DNA of 64,000 nucleotides from an uncultured Bacteroidia bacterium (lineage in GTDB: Bacteria; Bacteroidota; Bacteroidia; Bacteroidales; ML635J-15): assembly GCA_902776565.1 (NCBI GenBank), contig CACYQN010000001.1, forward strand, positions 1 to 64,000, read 5' to 3'. Positions 17,294 to 26,800 of this stretch are shown in pieces. Under the pieces are notes generated by a model. That model did no database searches, was not told the origin of the DNA, and saw only the letters and a list, made by a program, of their open reading frames with translations. Position 1 is the stretch's first letter, and each line of letters begins with the position of its first letter. The position numbers and the translations under genes are program-made.

Positions 17294-18821
17294 ATATATC
17301 CCGCACAAAATTCTTTGTTTCGGTCAGACCTTTGGTTTCGACGGTGGTCTTTTCCAACTTGTAACCTTGTGCCTTGTAGTATATTATGTAGTTGTTTTCG
17401 GGTTTCAGTTCCAGTTCGTATCTGCCGTTTTCGTCAGTGGTCTGGGTGTCCATCAGCACATACTCGTCGTTCATAATCTGTATGTCAACGTTTGGAACAG
17501 GCTTGTTTGCTTCCTTGTCCCATATAGTGCCGGTTACCGTAAACGAGATTTCAGGCAGAACGAAATAATATAGGTCTGTCTTCCCGACTCCGCCTCTGCG
17601 TCGCGACGACAGAAAGCCTTCCTCGCGCATTCCCGTAAACACAATTCCGAAATCGTCGAGCGAAGTGTTGATTGGGAAGCCCATATTAATAATAATGTAT
17701 TCGGAATTTTTGACATGCTTTGCAAGGTAGATGTCGAATCCGCCCATTCCGGGATGACCGTCCGATGCAAAGTACAGGTCGCCGTTGCTACGGATGTAGG
17801 GGTGAACTTCGTCTTCTTCGGTATTTATGTAGCTGCCAAGGTTTTGCGGAGGATTGAATGGTTGGTTCTTGCGTTGCCGTGTGACACAGTAAATGTCCTT
17901 GCCGCCAAGTCCGCCAAGCAGTGAGTCGGCGACAAAATAAAGTGTTAGCTCGTCGTCGCTGATGGCTGGGTGCCCGATGGAGACGCTGTCGGGAATGCCC
18001 TTGATTGGGACTTCCTGCGCGTTCATCCAGTTGTTTCCGACTTTCTTCGCCATATAGATGCGACAGCCCTTGTCGTTGTCCTTGTCGTAGGTGCAACGCG
18101 TGAAATACAGGTTGTTGGACTTGCGGTTGAGGCAGGCGGCACCTTCTTCGGCGGTTGTGTTTATGTTGCCCGGGGCAATCTTGGCTTCGCTCCATCGTCC
18201 TTCGCGGTCCTGCTCGGCGTAGAATATGTTGGAGCAGTATTCGCCCGATTCGGGACTTACTGTGACATGCGTAGGAGCATTGCGAGTAGATGTAAAGTAA
18301 ACCTTCTTGTGTGTGCGAGCCTCGTAGAACGGACAATAATCTTCACCGCCCGAATTTATTATCGGCTTCAGCGTCACTTCGTAGCGCGACGGATTGGCAA
18401 GCATTTCGCGGGTGAGTGCTATGCTTTTTATGCCTTTTTGTGCAAGTCTGCTGCCTGGCGAAAGTTCGCCGAATCGTTGGAACTGCACAAGTGCCGAGTC
18501 GTAAAGCTGTAGCATTTGCAGTGCTTCACCGAAATATAGGTATGCCAATGAATCCTCGCAGCCGTTTTCGATTGCAAGTTTGAAATTTGGTGCGGCTTCT
18601 TCGGGAATCGATAGTTTTTTGTAGCAGTAGCCAATCTTGTAGTACAGTTCCGAGACAAGTTTTTTGTTGTGCTTGTGTTTTTCGGCAAGAGGTGTGTAGA
18701 GCGAAATGGCTTCCGAAAACTGTTCGCGCTTGAGTGCAGCATCGGCAAGTTTCAGCGTTTTCTGTGCCGAGAGCGTTAGGCAGATGCCAAGTGCGAATAA
18801 TATGGTTGCAAGTCGTTTCAT
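17280..18821 (-). CDS. PorE-like periplasmic protein: TPR, WD40-like propeller, carboxypeptidase-regulatory domain
   Basis: A 513-residue exported protein (signal peptide MKRLATILFALGICLTLSAQ). A TPR region (about 20-150) is followed by a PD40/WD40-like beta-propeller (about 160-410; blades with YFTSTRNAP, LYFTRCTYD, LYFVADSLLGGLGGKDIY, LYFASDGHPGMGGFDIYLA) and a carboxypeptidase-regulatory-like domain (about 420-505). PorE of Porphyromonas, a type IX secretion component, has this same order plus a C-terminal OmpA peptidoglycan-binding domain. Here the gene stops after the third domain, with no OmpA domain, and its end overlaps the convergent neighbour by 14 bp. It may be a distinct subfamily or a shortened PorE. 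A TAAATTTG box at 18843-18850 on this strand supports the start at 18821. Confidence 0.82.
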   Translation of the reverse strand: MKRLATILFALGICLTLSAQKTLKLADAALKREQFSEAISLYTPLAEKHKHNKKLVSELYYKIGYCYKKLSIPEEAAPNFKLAIENGCEDSLAYLYFGEALQMLQLYDSALVQFQRFGELSPGSRLAQKGIKSIALTREMLANPSRYEVTLKPIINSGGEDYCPFYEARTHKKVYFTSTRNAPTHVTVSPESGEYCSNIFYAEQDREGRWSEAKIAPGNINTTAEEGAACLNRKSNNLYFTRCTYDKDNDKGCRIYMAKKVGNNWMNAQEVPIKGIPDSVSIGHPAISDDELTLYFVADSLLGGLGGKDIYCVTRQRKNQPFNPPQNLGSYINTEEDEVHPYIRSNGDLYFASDGHPGMGGFDIYLAKHVKNSEYIIINMGFPINTSLDDFGIVFTGMREEGFLSSRRRGGVGKTDLYYFVLPEISFTVTGTIWDKEANKPVPNVDIQIMNDEYVLMDTQTTDENGRYELELKPENNYIIYYKAQGYKLEKTTVETKGLTETKNFVRDIFMVK

Positions 18822-18842
18822 TTCAAAAATCAATGCAAGGTG

Positions 18843-18850
18843 CAAATTTA
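18843..18850 (-). promoter_or_regulatory. Promoter -7 box (TAAATTTG) of the PorE-like gene
   Basis: Minus-strand TAAATTTG lies 21 bp before the ATG at 18821. Confidence 0.65.
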
Positions 18851-18898
18851 TATTAAATCAAATTTTGTGCAAAAAAATTATTATTGTTAATCCTAATC

Positions 18899-19065
18899 GT
18901 CATTCCGCAAGTCAGAACATACGCGCGATACGGAACGGAGAGCGTTGTAATGTTCGACTATGCGGAATCTCCCTTGAGTACTAATCTGGTATAAATAGGG
19001 GATTCCGCATAGACAGGCTCACAAGGCTCGTACCTACGCCTGTTCGCTTTGTCTTGTGGAATGAC
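18899..19065. repeat. Dispersed palindromic element, full-length copy R1 (167 bp)
   Basis: The ends are near-inverted (GTCATTCCGCAAG ... TTGTGGAATGAC). The left half holds the core GCGATACGGAACGGAGAGCG; the centre holds a second inverted pair (ATGCGGAATCTCCC / GGGGATTCCGCAT). Related copies lie at 23261-23343, 32116-32229, 50041-50131 and 50153-50226. It fills much of the 423-bp gap 18822-19244; no gene is seen in that gap. Confidence 0.85.
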
Positions 19066-19098
19066 GTTAAGTAATTTGCAAAAAAATATTGATGGAAT

Positions 19099-19130
19099 TT
19101 TGTCTGTTTCAAATATTAGAATTACTTTTG
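19099..19130 (+). promoter_or_regulatory. Consensus Bacteroidota promoter of the ATPase gene (TTTG-N20-TACTTTTG)
   Basis: TTTG at 19099-19102 and TACTTTTG at 19123-19130 are separated by 20 bp, matching the sigma-ABfr consensus at both boxes. The predicted start near 19136 puts all three 18-bp direct repeats in the leader. Confidence 0.82.
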
Positions 19131-19138
19131 TCGCGAAA

Positions 19139-19222
19139 ATGACTTTTAGAAAAGTCAAAATAATTAAAAAATGACTTTTAGAAACGACAAATTAGTAATA
19201 GAAATAACTTTTAGAAACGACA
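19139..19222 (+). repeat. Three direct repeats ATGACTTTTAGAAACGAC in the ATPase leader
   Basis: Copies begin at 19139 (ATGACTTTTAGAAAAGTC), 19171 (ATGACTTTTAGAAACGAC) and 19204 (ATAACTTTTAGAAACGAC), spaced 32 and 33 bp, about three helical turns. They lie between the promoter and the ATG at 19245. Confidence 0.85.
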
Positions 19223-19244
19223 GTTTAATAAAAAACATATAGTT

Positions 19245-20432
19245 ATGCAGCGACTAAATTCCATTTATCTCCATTTGTTAGAAGATGTTAATATTGACTT
19301 TGTAAGGTATCTTTATCCGCAAATCAACTGGAAAAACCGTCTTATAATGCTCAAGGGACAAAAGGGCGTGGGAAAAACTACAATGCTGCTGCAGCATATC
19401 AAGCAGACTTTTGCCGACCCGAACAGCGTATTCTATGTTTCCGCCGACAATTCTTGGTTCGCCACACATACGATTGTTGATTTGGCAGACTATCTTGTAT
19501 CTCATGGGAAAACACATCTTTTCCTTGACGAGGTTCATAAATACAATGGTTGGGACAAGCAGATAAAAGAAATTTACGATTCGTATCCCAAGTTGAAAGT
19601 TGTGGTAACAGGTTCATCAATGTTGCATCTGGACGAAAGCGATGCTGATTTGTCGCGCCGTTGCAGGACATATACCATGCAGGGATTAAGTTTTCGCGAG
19701 TACCTAAAATTGGAAGGTATTGCCGACTTGCCAGTGCTGTCTTTGGAGGATATGCTTGAAAACCATGAGTCTATTGCCGCTCGGCTTACAAACAAGCTAC
19801 CTGTCTTGAAATATTTTGAGCAGTATCTTATTAATGGGTATTATCCGTTCTACAAGGAAGAAGGAGACGGATTCCTGCAGCGTTTGGAAAATGTTGTAAA
19901 TGTTATTATCCAGGTAGAGATTCCATCGGTTGCGAAGGTAGAATATGAGTCGGTATATAAAATAAAGGTATTGTTGGGTATTTTGGCGCAGCGTAACCCA
20001 TACACTCTTAATGTTCAGGAATTGTCGAGCCTTCTTGGAACTTCGAGGGACAGTGTATATAAGATGCTACAGTTGCTTCATCGTGCAGCGTTAATTAGGC
20101 GGTTGTTTCAGAAAGACGGGGGCTTAAAGTTAGTGCAGAAGCCTGAGAAGATATTGTTCGACAACACAAACCTTATGTACGCGCTTTCCGAAAATACTGA
20201 TGCAGGAACTATGCGTGAAACATTTTTTTCAAGTATGTTGAGTTCCCATAAACTTTGTATGCCACAACAGGGTGATTTGCTTGTCGATAACAAATATTTA
20301 TTTGAGGTCGGCGGCAGGAAGAAAGGTTACAAGCAAATAGCCGATGTTACGGATAGTTATGTCGTTGCCGATGGAATAGATGTTGGCATTGGCAACAAGA
20401 TTCCGCTATGGATGTTCGGTATGCTGTATTGA
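19245..20432 (+). CDS. AAA_14/DUF4143-type ATPase
   Basis: A 395-residue protein of the AAA_14 + DUF4143 family, common in Bacteroidota and often in multiple copies. The P-loop is GQKGVGKTT (about 39-47), the Walker B-like motif LFLDEVHKY near 93-101, a sensor-1-like VVTGSS near 120-125, then a winged-helix-like region (LNVQELSSLLGTSRDSVYKMLQLL split here: LNVQELSSLLGTS, then VYKMLQLLHRA) and the DUF4143 end with nuclease-like spacing (LFDNTNLMYAL ... LLVDNKYLFEVGGRKKGYKQI). The tail resembles the PD-(D/E)xK-like fold (E-x-GG-R-K-K), though activity is unproven. Role unknown. It has a strong promoter and a repeat-bearing leader, and ends at a bidirectional terminator. Confidence 0.88.
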   Translation: MQRLNSIYLHLLEDVNIDFVRYLYPQINWKNRLIMLKGQKGVGKTTMLLQHIKQTFADPNSVFYVSADNSWFATHTIVDLADYLVSHGKTHLFLDEVHKYNGWDKQIKEIYDSYPKLKVVVTGSSMLHLDESDADLSRRCRTYTMQGLSFREYLKLEGIADLPVLSLEDMLENHESIAARLTNKLPVLKYFEQYLINGYYPFYKEEGDGFLQRLENVVNVIIQVEIPSVAKVEYESVYKIKVLLGILAQRNPYTLNVQELSSLLGTSRDSVYKMLQLLHRAALIRRLFQKDGGLKLVQKPEKILFDNTNLMYALSENTDAGTMRETFFSSMLSSHKLCMPQQGDLLVDNKYLFEVGGRKKGYKQIADVTDSYVVADGIDVGIGNKIPLWMFGMLY

Positions 20433-20450
20433 AAATCAAGTGAAAACAAA

Positions 20451-20484
20451 AAAATAGGGGCGGAATTTTTTCGCCCCTATTTTT
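20451..20484. terminator. Bidirectional terminator between the ATPase and aquaporin genes
   Basis: A 12-bp perfect stem AAAATAGGGGCG / CGCCCCTATTTT with a 9-base loop, A and T runs on both sides, between convergent genes. Confidence 0.88.
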
Positions 20485-20502
20485 GTTTGTAAAGTTTTCA
20501 AA

Positions 20503-21177
20503 TTACTTGTTGCATTCCTTCTTGCAGTCGAAAATCTTGTAGATACCTGCTGCAAGTGCACCGCCTACGAATGGACCTACGATGAAAATCCAAAGGTTGC
20601 TGAGTGCTGTTCCGCCTTGGAATACTGCGGGAGCAATCGAACGAGCCGGGTTAACCGATGTGCCAGTGTAGCGGATGCAAACGAGGTGTACAAGTACAAG
20701 TGTAAGACCGATTGCAAGTCCTGCTGCATTGCCTGCACCGTTCTTTTCGTGGGTAGCTGCAAGAACTACAAAAACGAATACGCAGGTGAAGAAGATTTCG
20801 GCAAGCAGACCGCCAAGTACGCTAACACCTGACTGCAAGTCGTTTGCTCCAGTGCCTTCAAGACCAACTTCCTTTGTCATCCAGAACAAGATAGCCGAAC
20901 CGATGAATGCTCCAATTACCTGGAAAATCATGTACATGATAGCATCCTTCCAGCTCATTCTGCCGCTCAATGCAACACCGAGGGTAATTGCCGGATTGAT
21001 GTGGCAACCCGAAATCTTGCCGATTGCGTAAGCCATGCCTATTACGGCAAGACCAAACGCCAATGCTGTTCCAACAATAGATGCAGTGTCGACGCCGCAG
21101 CTAAGGCTTACAGCTGTTCCGCATCCCATAAGAACCAATACCATGGTTCCAATCATTTCTGCTAAATACTTTTTCAT
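20503..21177 (-). CDS. aqpZ: Aquaporin Z-type water channel
   Basis: A 224-residue MIP-family channel, six membrane helices, with the two half-helix motifs HINPAITLG (about 66-74) and SVNPARSIAPAVF (about 178-190). The helix-5 VHLVCIRYTGTSVNPAR stretch carries a His at the selectivity-filter position and Arg after NPA, as in water-selective AqpZ rather than glycerol facilitators. Start placed at ATG 21177, where the family sequence begins (MKKYLAEMIGT); the upstream extension is not protein-like. A TACCTTTG box at 21288-21295 implies a leader of about 105 nt with a hairpin (21232-21272). Confidence 0.9.
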   Translation of the reverse strand: MKKYLAEMIGTMVLVLMGCGTAVSLSCGVDTASIVGTALAFGLAVIGMAYAIGKISGCHINPAITLGVALSGRMSWKDAIMYMIFQVIGAFIGSAILFWMTKEVGLEGTGANDLQSGVSVLGGLLAEIFFTCVFVFVVLAATHEKNGAGNAAGLAIGLTLVLVHLVCIRYTGTSVNPARSIAPAVFQGGTALSNLWIFIVGPFVGGALAAGIYKIFDCKKECNK

Positions 21178-21231
21178 TTTCTTATAATTTAAGTTAAAAT
21201 AAAGTACAAATTGTTGCCAATTAATAATAAA

Positions 21232-21295
21232 GTGACATACGGGGGACAAAAATGTCTCTATCCCATAGTCACCAAAATTATTTGGCGCAAAGGTA
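21232..21295 (-). promoter_or_regulatory. aqpZ promoter box and leader hairpin
   Basis: Minus-strand TACCTTTG at 21288-21295. The transcript would begin just before a long imperfect hairpin, GTGACTATGGGA ... TCCCCCGTATGTCAC (21232-21272), ending 55 nt before the ATG. A role in translation control is possible but unproven. Confidence 0.5.
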
Positions 21296-21357
21296 AGCCT
21301 TTTGTGGCTAATGTGTATTTATGGTTTTGTAGAAAAGATTCAACAGGATGGTGTTAG

Positions 21358-21535
21358 GAAAGTTTCAGTGGCTTCGCCGTTTGATGGCTTCGCCGTTTGA
21401 AGGTTTCAGTGGCTTCGCCGTTTCTATGTTTCAGTGGCTGGCGCCGTTTCTGAGACGCAATGAATTGCGCCTGTACAAACGGCTTTCAGCCTTTCAGCCT
21501 TTTAGCCTTCAAGCCTTTTCGCCTTTCCTCCCCAT
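21358..21535. repeat. GGCTTCGCCGTTT direct repeats, a GCAATGAATTGC palindrome and TTTCAGCC repeats
   Basis: Four partial copies of GTTTCAGTGGCTTCGCCGTTT begin near 21362, 21383, 21402 and 21428. A palindrome GACGCAATGAATTGCGCC follows (about 21455-21472), then six TTTCAGCC/TTTTAGCC-type repeats (about 21481-21530). With the aqpZ leader this fills the 417-bp gap 21178-21594. I see no gene in it. Confidence 0.75.
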
Positions 21536-21582
21536 TGTCAATTAAATCTAAAATCGTACCTCGTAAATCTAAAATAAATTTG

Positions 21583-21590
21583 TATCTTTG
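21583..21590 (+). promoter_or_regulatory. Promoter -7 box (TATCTTTG) directly before the UbiA-family gene
   Basis: TATCTTTG ends only 4 bp before ATG 21595, so the mRNA should be leaderless or nearly so. Confidence 0.7.
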
Positions 21591-21594
21591 CGTT

Positions 21595-22572
21595 ATGAAA
21601 AACTTTTTGAAACTGATACGGTGGAAAAATATCCTTGTAATCATTCTGACTATGATTGCAATGCGTCTGCTTGTGATATTCCCCGTGTTCGCCAACTACG
21701 GCATAAAAGTGATGTTCCCCGACTGGATTTTCTACCTTATGATGCTCGCTACTGTGCTCATTGCTGCCGGCGGATATGTCATAAATGACTATTTCGACCA
21801 GAAAATCGACCGCGTGAACAGGTCGGGTAGGGTGCTTGTAGGTTTCCGTGTCCCGCGACGCAAGGCGATTGCCATGCATCTGTGGTTGAATGTCTTTGCT
21901 CTGATTATTGCTGTCGTTGTTGCTGTTGCCGCTCGCAGGTGGTGGTACTTCTTCATATTTTTCGGAGCCTTCGCTATGCTGTGGATTTATTCCCGCGACC
22001 TGAAAAAAACAACCTTCTGGGGAAATCTGCTCATCGCAATGCTTTCGGGAATAGTGCCTTTCCTAGTTGGAATGACAGAATATTTTGCACAGGCCGATGC
22101 CGTTTCGTACTGGGACATAAGCCACATACGCGCGGTGAAAATGGTTATGCAGGTAATCATATTTTTCTCCGTTTTTGCCTTCATTTTCAGTCTGATGCGT
22201 GAAATCATCAAGGACTGCGAGGACATCGAGGGCGACCGTGAAAACAGCGTGCGCTCCATACCTGTGAGAATCGGACTCAAGAAGACCAATTATATTATAT
22301 GTATGCTTGCTGTACTTTCGGTTGCGGCGGTGGCATTTTTCTGGTATTGCTATCTTGCCGAAACGAGGTTCTTCTATGGTGAGATGCTACCGACAGTTTA
22401 CTTGTATGTGGCGGTGATGATTCCGACTTTGATGGTGGGGATTATTTCGCTTTTCGGCACTTCGAAGCGTAAATATTCGTTTCTGAGCGGTTTTGTGAAG
22501 TTGATAATGGTTTTAGGAATTGCGTTCAGCATAGTTTTTTGTCATATTATCGTAAACAATGGAACAATTTGA
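21595..22572 (+). CDS. UbiA-family prenyltransferase
   Basis: A 325-residue integral membrane prenyltransferase with eight to nine hydrophobic helices. Both Asp-rich, Mg2+-prenyl-diphosphate motifs are present: NDYFDQKIDRVNR (about 62-74) and DCEDIEGDRENSVRSIPV (about 206-223). Members transfer prenyl groups to aromatic rings or glycerol phosphates; in Bacteroidota this group is often labelled geranylgeranylglycerol-phosphate geranylgeranyltransferase-like, but the acceptor cannot be deduced. ATG 21595 was chosen because the promoter box ends at 21590; the frame is open further upstream but through repeats. The 3' end overlaps maf by 14 bp, so the two form an operon. Confidence 0.87.
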   Translation: MKNFLKLIRWKNILVIILTMIAMRLLVIFPVFANYGIKVMFPDWIFYLMMLATVLIAAGGYVINDYFDQKIDRVNRSGRVLVGFRVPRRKAIAMHLWLNVFALIIAVVVAVAARRWWYFFIFFGAFAMLWIYSRDLKKTTFWGNLLIAMLSGIVPFLVGMTEYFAQADAVSYWDISHIRAVKMVMQVIIFFSVFAFIFSLMREIIKDCEDIEGDRENSVRSIPVRIGLKKTNYIICMLAVLSVAAVAFFWYCYLAETRFFYGEMLPTVYLYVAVMIPTLMVGIISLFGTSKRKYSFLSGFVKLIMVLGIAFSIVFCHIIVNNGTI

Positions 22573-23137
22573 TTCTAAATACAATATCTTGCTTGCTTCG
22601 GCAAGTTTCCGTCGCCGCGAGTTGCTTACTCAGCTTGGCGTTCAGTATTCGTTGGTAAAGCCTTCGCAGGAAGAGGAAGTTGTGCCGTCGGACATTTGTG
22701 TCGAGGATGTGTCGGAATACCTTGCCTGCCAGAAGTCGAATGCCTATAAGGATTTGAAAGGCAATGACTTGCTTATTACTGCCGACACAACCGTAATCGT
22801 TGACAACAAGATTCTCGGCAAGCCCAAGGACTACTCCGATGCCTTCCAGATGCTCCGTCTGCTGAGTGGCAAGACGCATCTTGTTGTTACTGGTGTGTGC
22901 TTGCGTTCTGTTGACAAGGTCGTGAGTTTCAGCGTGAAGACCGAAGTTACATTCTCCAAACTTGACGATGAGGAAATCCGTTTCTACATCGAGAACTACA
23001 AGCCCTTCGACAAGGCTGGAGCATACGGCATTCAGGAATGGATTGGCAAGGTGGCGGTTGAGGGCATCAATGGCTCGTTCTACAATGTGGTCGGTTTGCC
23101 GGTGCAGAGGCTCTACAGGGAATTGAAGAAATTCTAA
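22559..23137 (+). CDS. maf: Maf-like nucleoside triphosphate pyrophosphatase
   Basis: A 192-residue Maf/HAM1-superfamily enzyme that hydrolyses non-canonical or methylated NTPs to NMPs. Seen are the N-terminal LLASASFRRRELL (about 10-22, Ser-Arg-Arg phosphate grip), the ITADTTVIVDNKILGKPKD region (about 74-92, metal-binding Asp) and GAYGIQ (about 160-165). The length matches the family. It overlaps the end of the UbiA-family gene by 14 bp and is probably translated from the same mRNA. The dTTP/UTP (YhdE) versus other subclass is not decided here. Confidence 0.92.
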   Translation: MEQFDSKYNILLASASFRRRELLTQLGVQYSLVKPSQEEEVVPSDICVEDVSEYLACQKSNAYKDLKGNDLLITADTTVIVDNKILGKPKDYSDAFQMLRLLSGKTHLVVTGVCLRSVDKVVSFSVKTEVTFSKLDDEEIRFYIENYKPFDKAGAYGIQEWIGKVAVEGINGSFYNVVGLPVQRLYRELKKF

Positions 23138-23260
23138 GGGTGGCGATTCTCATTTAGTGCCCTAAGGGGCAGAAATACAACAAATTAAAATCAAATTTCC
23201 CAGAGGGTCAATAAAATTGGAAACTATATACAAGTTGACTAAAGAATGTACTACTGAACA

Positions 23261-23343
23261 GTCATTCCGCAAGTTAGAACAATAACGCGATACGGAACGG
23301 GGAGCGTAATATTGTTCCTGTTCGTTCTGTTTTGTGGAATGAC
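23261..23343. repeat. Dispersed palindromic element, short copy R2 (83 bp)
   Basis: It has the same ends as R1 (GTCATTCCGCAAG ... TTTTGTGGAATGAC) and core GCGATACGGAACGGGGAGCG, but lacks the central inverted pair and is about half the length. Confidence 0.85.
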
Positions 23344-23428
23344 TCAGAGTGTTAGAACAAAAGCACATTACGTCAACACGTATATAGCTGCCATAAAATT
23401 TGTTAGATTTGTATTGATTTGTTAAATT

Positions 23429-23567
23429 TCTCGCGCAGCGACTCCCTCTCTATTCTCGCGCAGCGACTCCCTTTATTCTCGCGTAGCGACTCTCCGTCCA
23501 GCGCAAATCATTGCGCCACTACATTTCGTTTGGCGTTGCTTTTCGTTAGACGTTGCACGCAACGTCT
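23429..23567. repeat. CTCGCGCAGCGACTCCCT tandem repeats and palindromes
   Basis: Three copies of TCTCGCGCAGCGACTCCCT lie at about 23429-23495 (the third with GTAG). They are followed by GCGCAAATCATTGCGCC and a 20-bp palindrome AGACGTTGCACGCAACGTCT at 23548-23567. These plus R2 occupy the 692-bp gap 23138-23829, which otherwise shows only the promoter below and no gene. Confidence 0.75.
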
Positions 23568-23765
23568 CTACTCGTCTATACCTTCATCACTCTTGTCCTC
23601 AAAATCCAATCTTTTGTCAAACAATCATTTGCCTCTATTTTTGCGTTTCGTATAAAATTACATTGCTTTTTTTTTGTATCATATTGTGTTTTAGTGTATT
23701 CAAATTGTTAATATTGTGTTCGTATAATATTCTGATATATATGTATTGTATATCATCCATTACTT

Positions 23766-23773
23766 TACTTTTG
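23766..23773 (+). promoter_or_regulatory. Promoter -7 box (TACTTTTG) of the InlB-repeat surface protein
   Basis: TACTTTTG lies 57 bp before the ATG. An unusually clear TAGGAG ribosome-binding sequence is placed 3 bp before the start, rare in this phylum. Confidence 0.7.
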
Positions 23774-23829
23774 CACCGAATTGTAACATCAATAAAAGTA
23801 AACTATAAAAACCTTATAACTAGGAGTTT

Positions 23830-26800
23830 ATGAGACATTTTAACTTCAACAACTCAACAAAAAACGCAATCTCAAGATTGTCGTTTGCATTTTCAATTAT
23901 TGCTTGCATTCTCTTCACCGGAACAGCTTGGGGACAGGCAAAGGTTACAGTAGAAAGTGGTATTTCTGCTGCCAACTCCATGCTCTTGGAGGTGAAGGGA
24001 GTTGACGACGCTTCGGTGAGCGCTACCCCCGTTGAGCGTACTTCGCCTAACGGCAAGCAGCTCTATTGCGCATACGACATCGACATCACAAAGGACGGCC
24101 GCGAATGGCAGCCCGAACCAGAGCAGCCCGCGATGGTCTCGATGACTGACCCCGGATTCGCCGATGGCCAGATGCTCGACATTTACCACGAGGGCGCCAA
24201 CGGACTCGAATTCGTTGCTACAGTGGCTTCCGAGAATGGCAAGATTACCTTCCCTGCCCACTCGTTCTCGGTGTATATCGTTACGCAGGCTGAAGATTTT
24301 TACCGCTTGAAGGTCAACTTGCACCAGGCCGATGGAAATTTGGTTACTATCTTTGTCAAGAAGCTTGACATCGACCGTGGCGATTTCAACCTCGTAGTAT
24401 ATAATCCTGGAATGGGTACTATTGATCCTGCTTCGGGCGTTTCGTGCATGGGCTGGATTGCCAAAGAAAATTATACCAAGGATGATGTTCCAGATGCATT
24501 GACCTATGATATGGTTCGCGATAGTATTCGCAACAGGCTGAATGCAGGTCTTGCCGAAGACGGAATCGTGTTGGATTTCTACACTATGCTCTTCAAGTAT
24601 AGGTCTGTGACATATTTGGACCACAACGAAGCAGTTGTTCAGACCGACCAGCTGTTGTTCCGCGTTGATGAAGACATGACTGTTGCAAGTTATACCGTAA
24701 ACGCGCCATATACTACCGACGACTCCCATAAGTTTGAAGGATGGAAAATCAATCCCGACCACAACACTAGCGGAATCAATATTGATGGGTGGGATGCAGA
24801 TGCTAATAATTATACAAACCTCACCACTATCTCTATAACTGGCGATGTTGTCTTTGATGTTCATCTAATCGAAGGCAACTGGCTGGTATTTAACGAGAAT
24901 GGTAAGGGTGGTACTTACAATGCACCAATATTTGTGCTAAGAGGCGAACTAACAGTATGCCCCGCATTGGCTACACGTGCAGAGATGAAGCGTAAAGGTT
25001 ACGATTTTGATCGTTGGTACACCGATTCGCTTTGTACCCCTGGCAATGAGTTTGACTTTGGCGGAGAAATTGACGAGCGTACAACTATCTATGCAAAATG
25101 GAATCCCCATACAACAGCACCTTATACAGTAATTCTGTGGACAGAGAACCTTAACCGCAATGGTTTTGAGGTTGCTGGATCTTATGTTAATGAAAACGGC
25201 AGAGTTGATCAAAATATACCATTTACATTTGTTGATAATGGAGATGAAGATTATGTTACCGGAGTTGGTACAGGCAATGGACATTATACAGGTTTCTGCC
25301 TGGCAGACAGCTGCAGGGGCAAGCAGGTTGTAATTACTACCGAAGGCGACGCTGTGCTTAACCTTTATTATTACCGTATAACTTACAATTTCAAGTTCTA
25401 TCTGTATAGGGAAAGAAATGATAGTCCTAAATATTCATATCCATATAATTCTGGTAGTGGTGATAATTTGGGTAATCTTGTTACTTGGGGTAATAATAGT
25501 ACATCTTGGGAAAATAGTCATCCTACAACAAATTATGTCAGTGGTGATTTACCATATGAAACTTATGGAGGTAATAAGTACTACTATTTTGTGATGCAAG
25601 CCTATTATGGTGAAGATATTACCGCTAAATGGCCTAAATACGAAAACTTTACAGGGGTTGGTTCTCGTCAGCCTGTAAGTTTTGTTATGATGGTGGGAAC
25701 AAAACTGAAACCAAGAGCTACTAGTAGTGGTTCTGGAACCGTTAAGGGTATTATCACTGTTATGAATGAAAATATACTAGGTGCTACCAACAATGCAAAC
25801 GGCAACTATGTGATGGTTCGTTTCCCTGGTAGCTATAATAATTGGAGATACCACATATGGTTTGAAACAATTGAAGATGAAACCTATACAAATATACGTG
25901 AATATAATGGAAAGACTTATTACGAAGAATCCGTTATGGAGGTTCGCTCTAGTAATACTAACGTTTCGGATCAGAACGAGCCAAAATATACAGGCTTTGA
26001 CTTCTTAGAAAAGAGAGGTCAGAATTGGAACAATAGCAACTATTGGACTACTACAGAAAATAATAAGACAGTGTATAACCTGAACTTTGTTTACACTCGC
26101 CAGAAGTATAAGATTTCCTATTTCGATGGCAACTATGTGGATGGAAATGGCAATATGATTCAGAATAACGCAAGTAATTTGATTACTGAAAGCGCAGTAA
26201 TAGGACAGGGTGCTACCATTGCTGATGAAAAAAAGAATTATGTTCCCGATTGCCCGGAGTCTGGTTACATATTCGAAGGATGGTATGTAGATGAAGGTTG
26301 TGTCGAGCCTTATCGTTGGGATAAGATGACTGTAGGTGGCATCGCGGTTTTTGCCAAGTGGCGTCAAATCCAGTACCGTGTATTCCTGCACCCCAACGTA
26401 CCAGCTTCCGACGAAACATTGGACTGGGGTACTCGCAATCAGTCTATGAATTTCCGTAGGTCCTATGGCGATAAAATCTCGGTGCCTAAAGGTCTTCGCG
26501 AAGAGTATGAACAGATTGGCTGGTACACTGACGAGGCTTGCACTCAGGTTTTCAATTCCGACCTTGTGCTGAATGAGTCTTCTGTTACATTTCATTACGA
26601 CAAGACAAGGGATTTTACCGATCCTATGGACATGTGGGGTAACGGAGCAACTTGGAATTCCGATTCTATGAGTAATGAGACAACAGTACGAGAGCCTGTA
26701 CGTTTCTGGGTTACCAAGAAGTTTGACCTTTACGCAAAGTGGCGTGCAAAACTGCGTGGTGCAAATGGTATTACTATTAAATATGTTGACTACGAAGGAA

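Noticed and set aside
23893..24864. 323-codon minus-strand frame inside the InlB-repeat gene
   Set aside because: Antisense to a continuous secreted-protein frame, no start signals or motifs.
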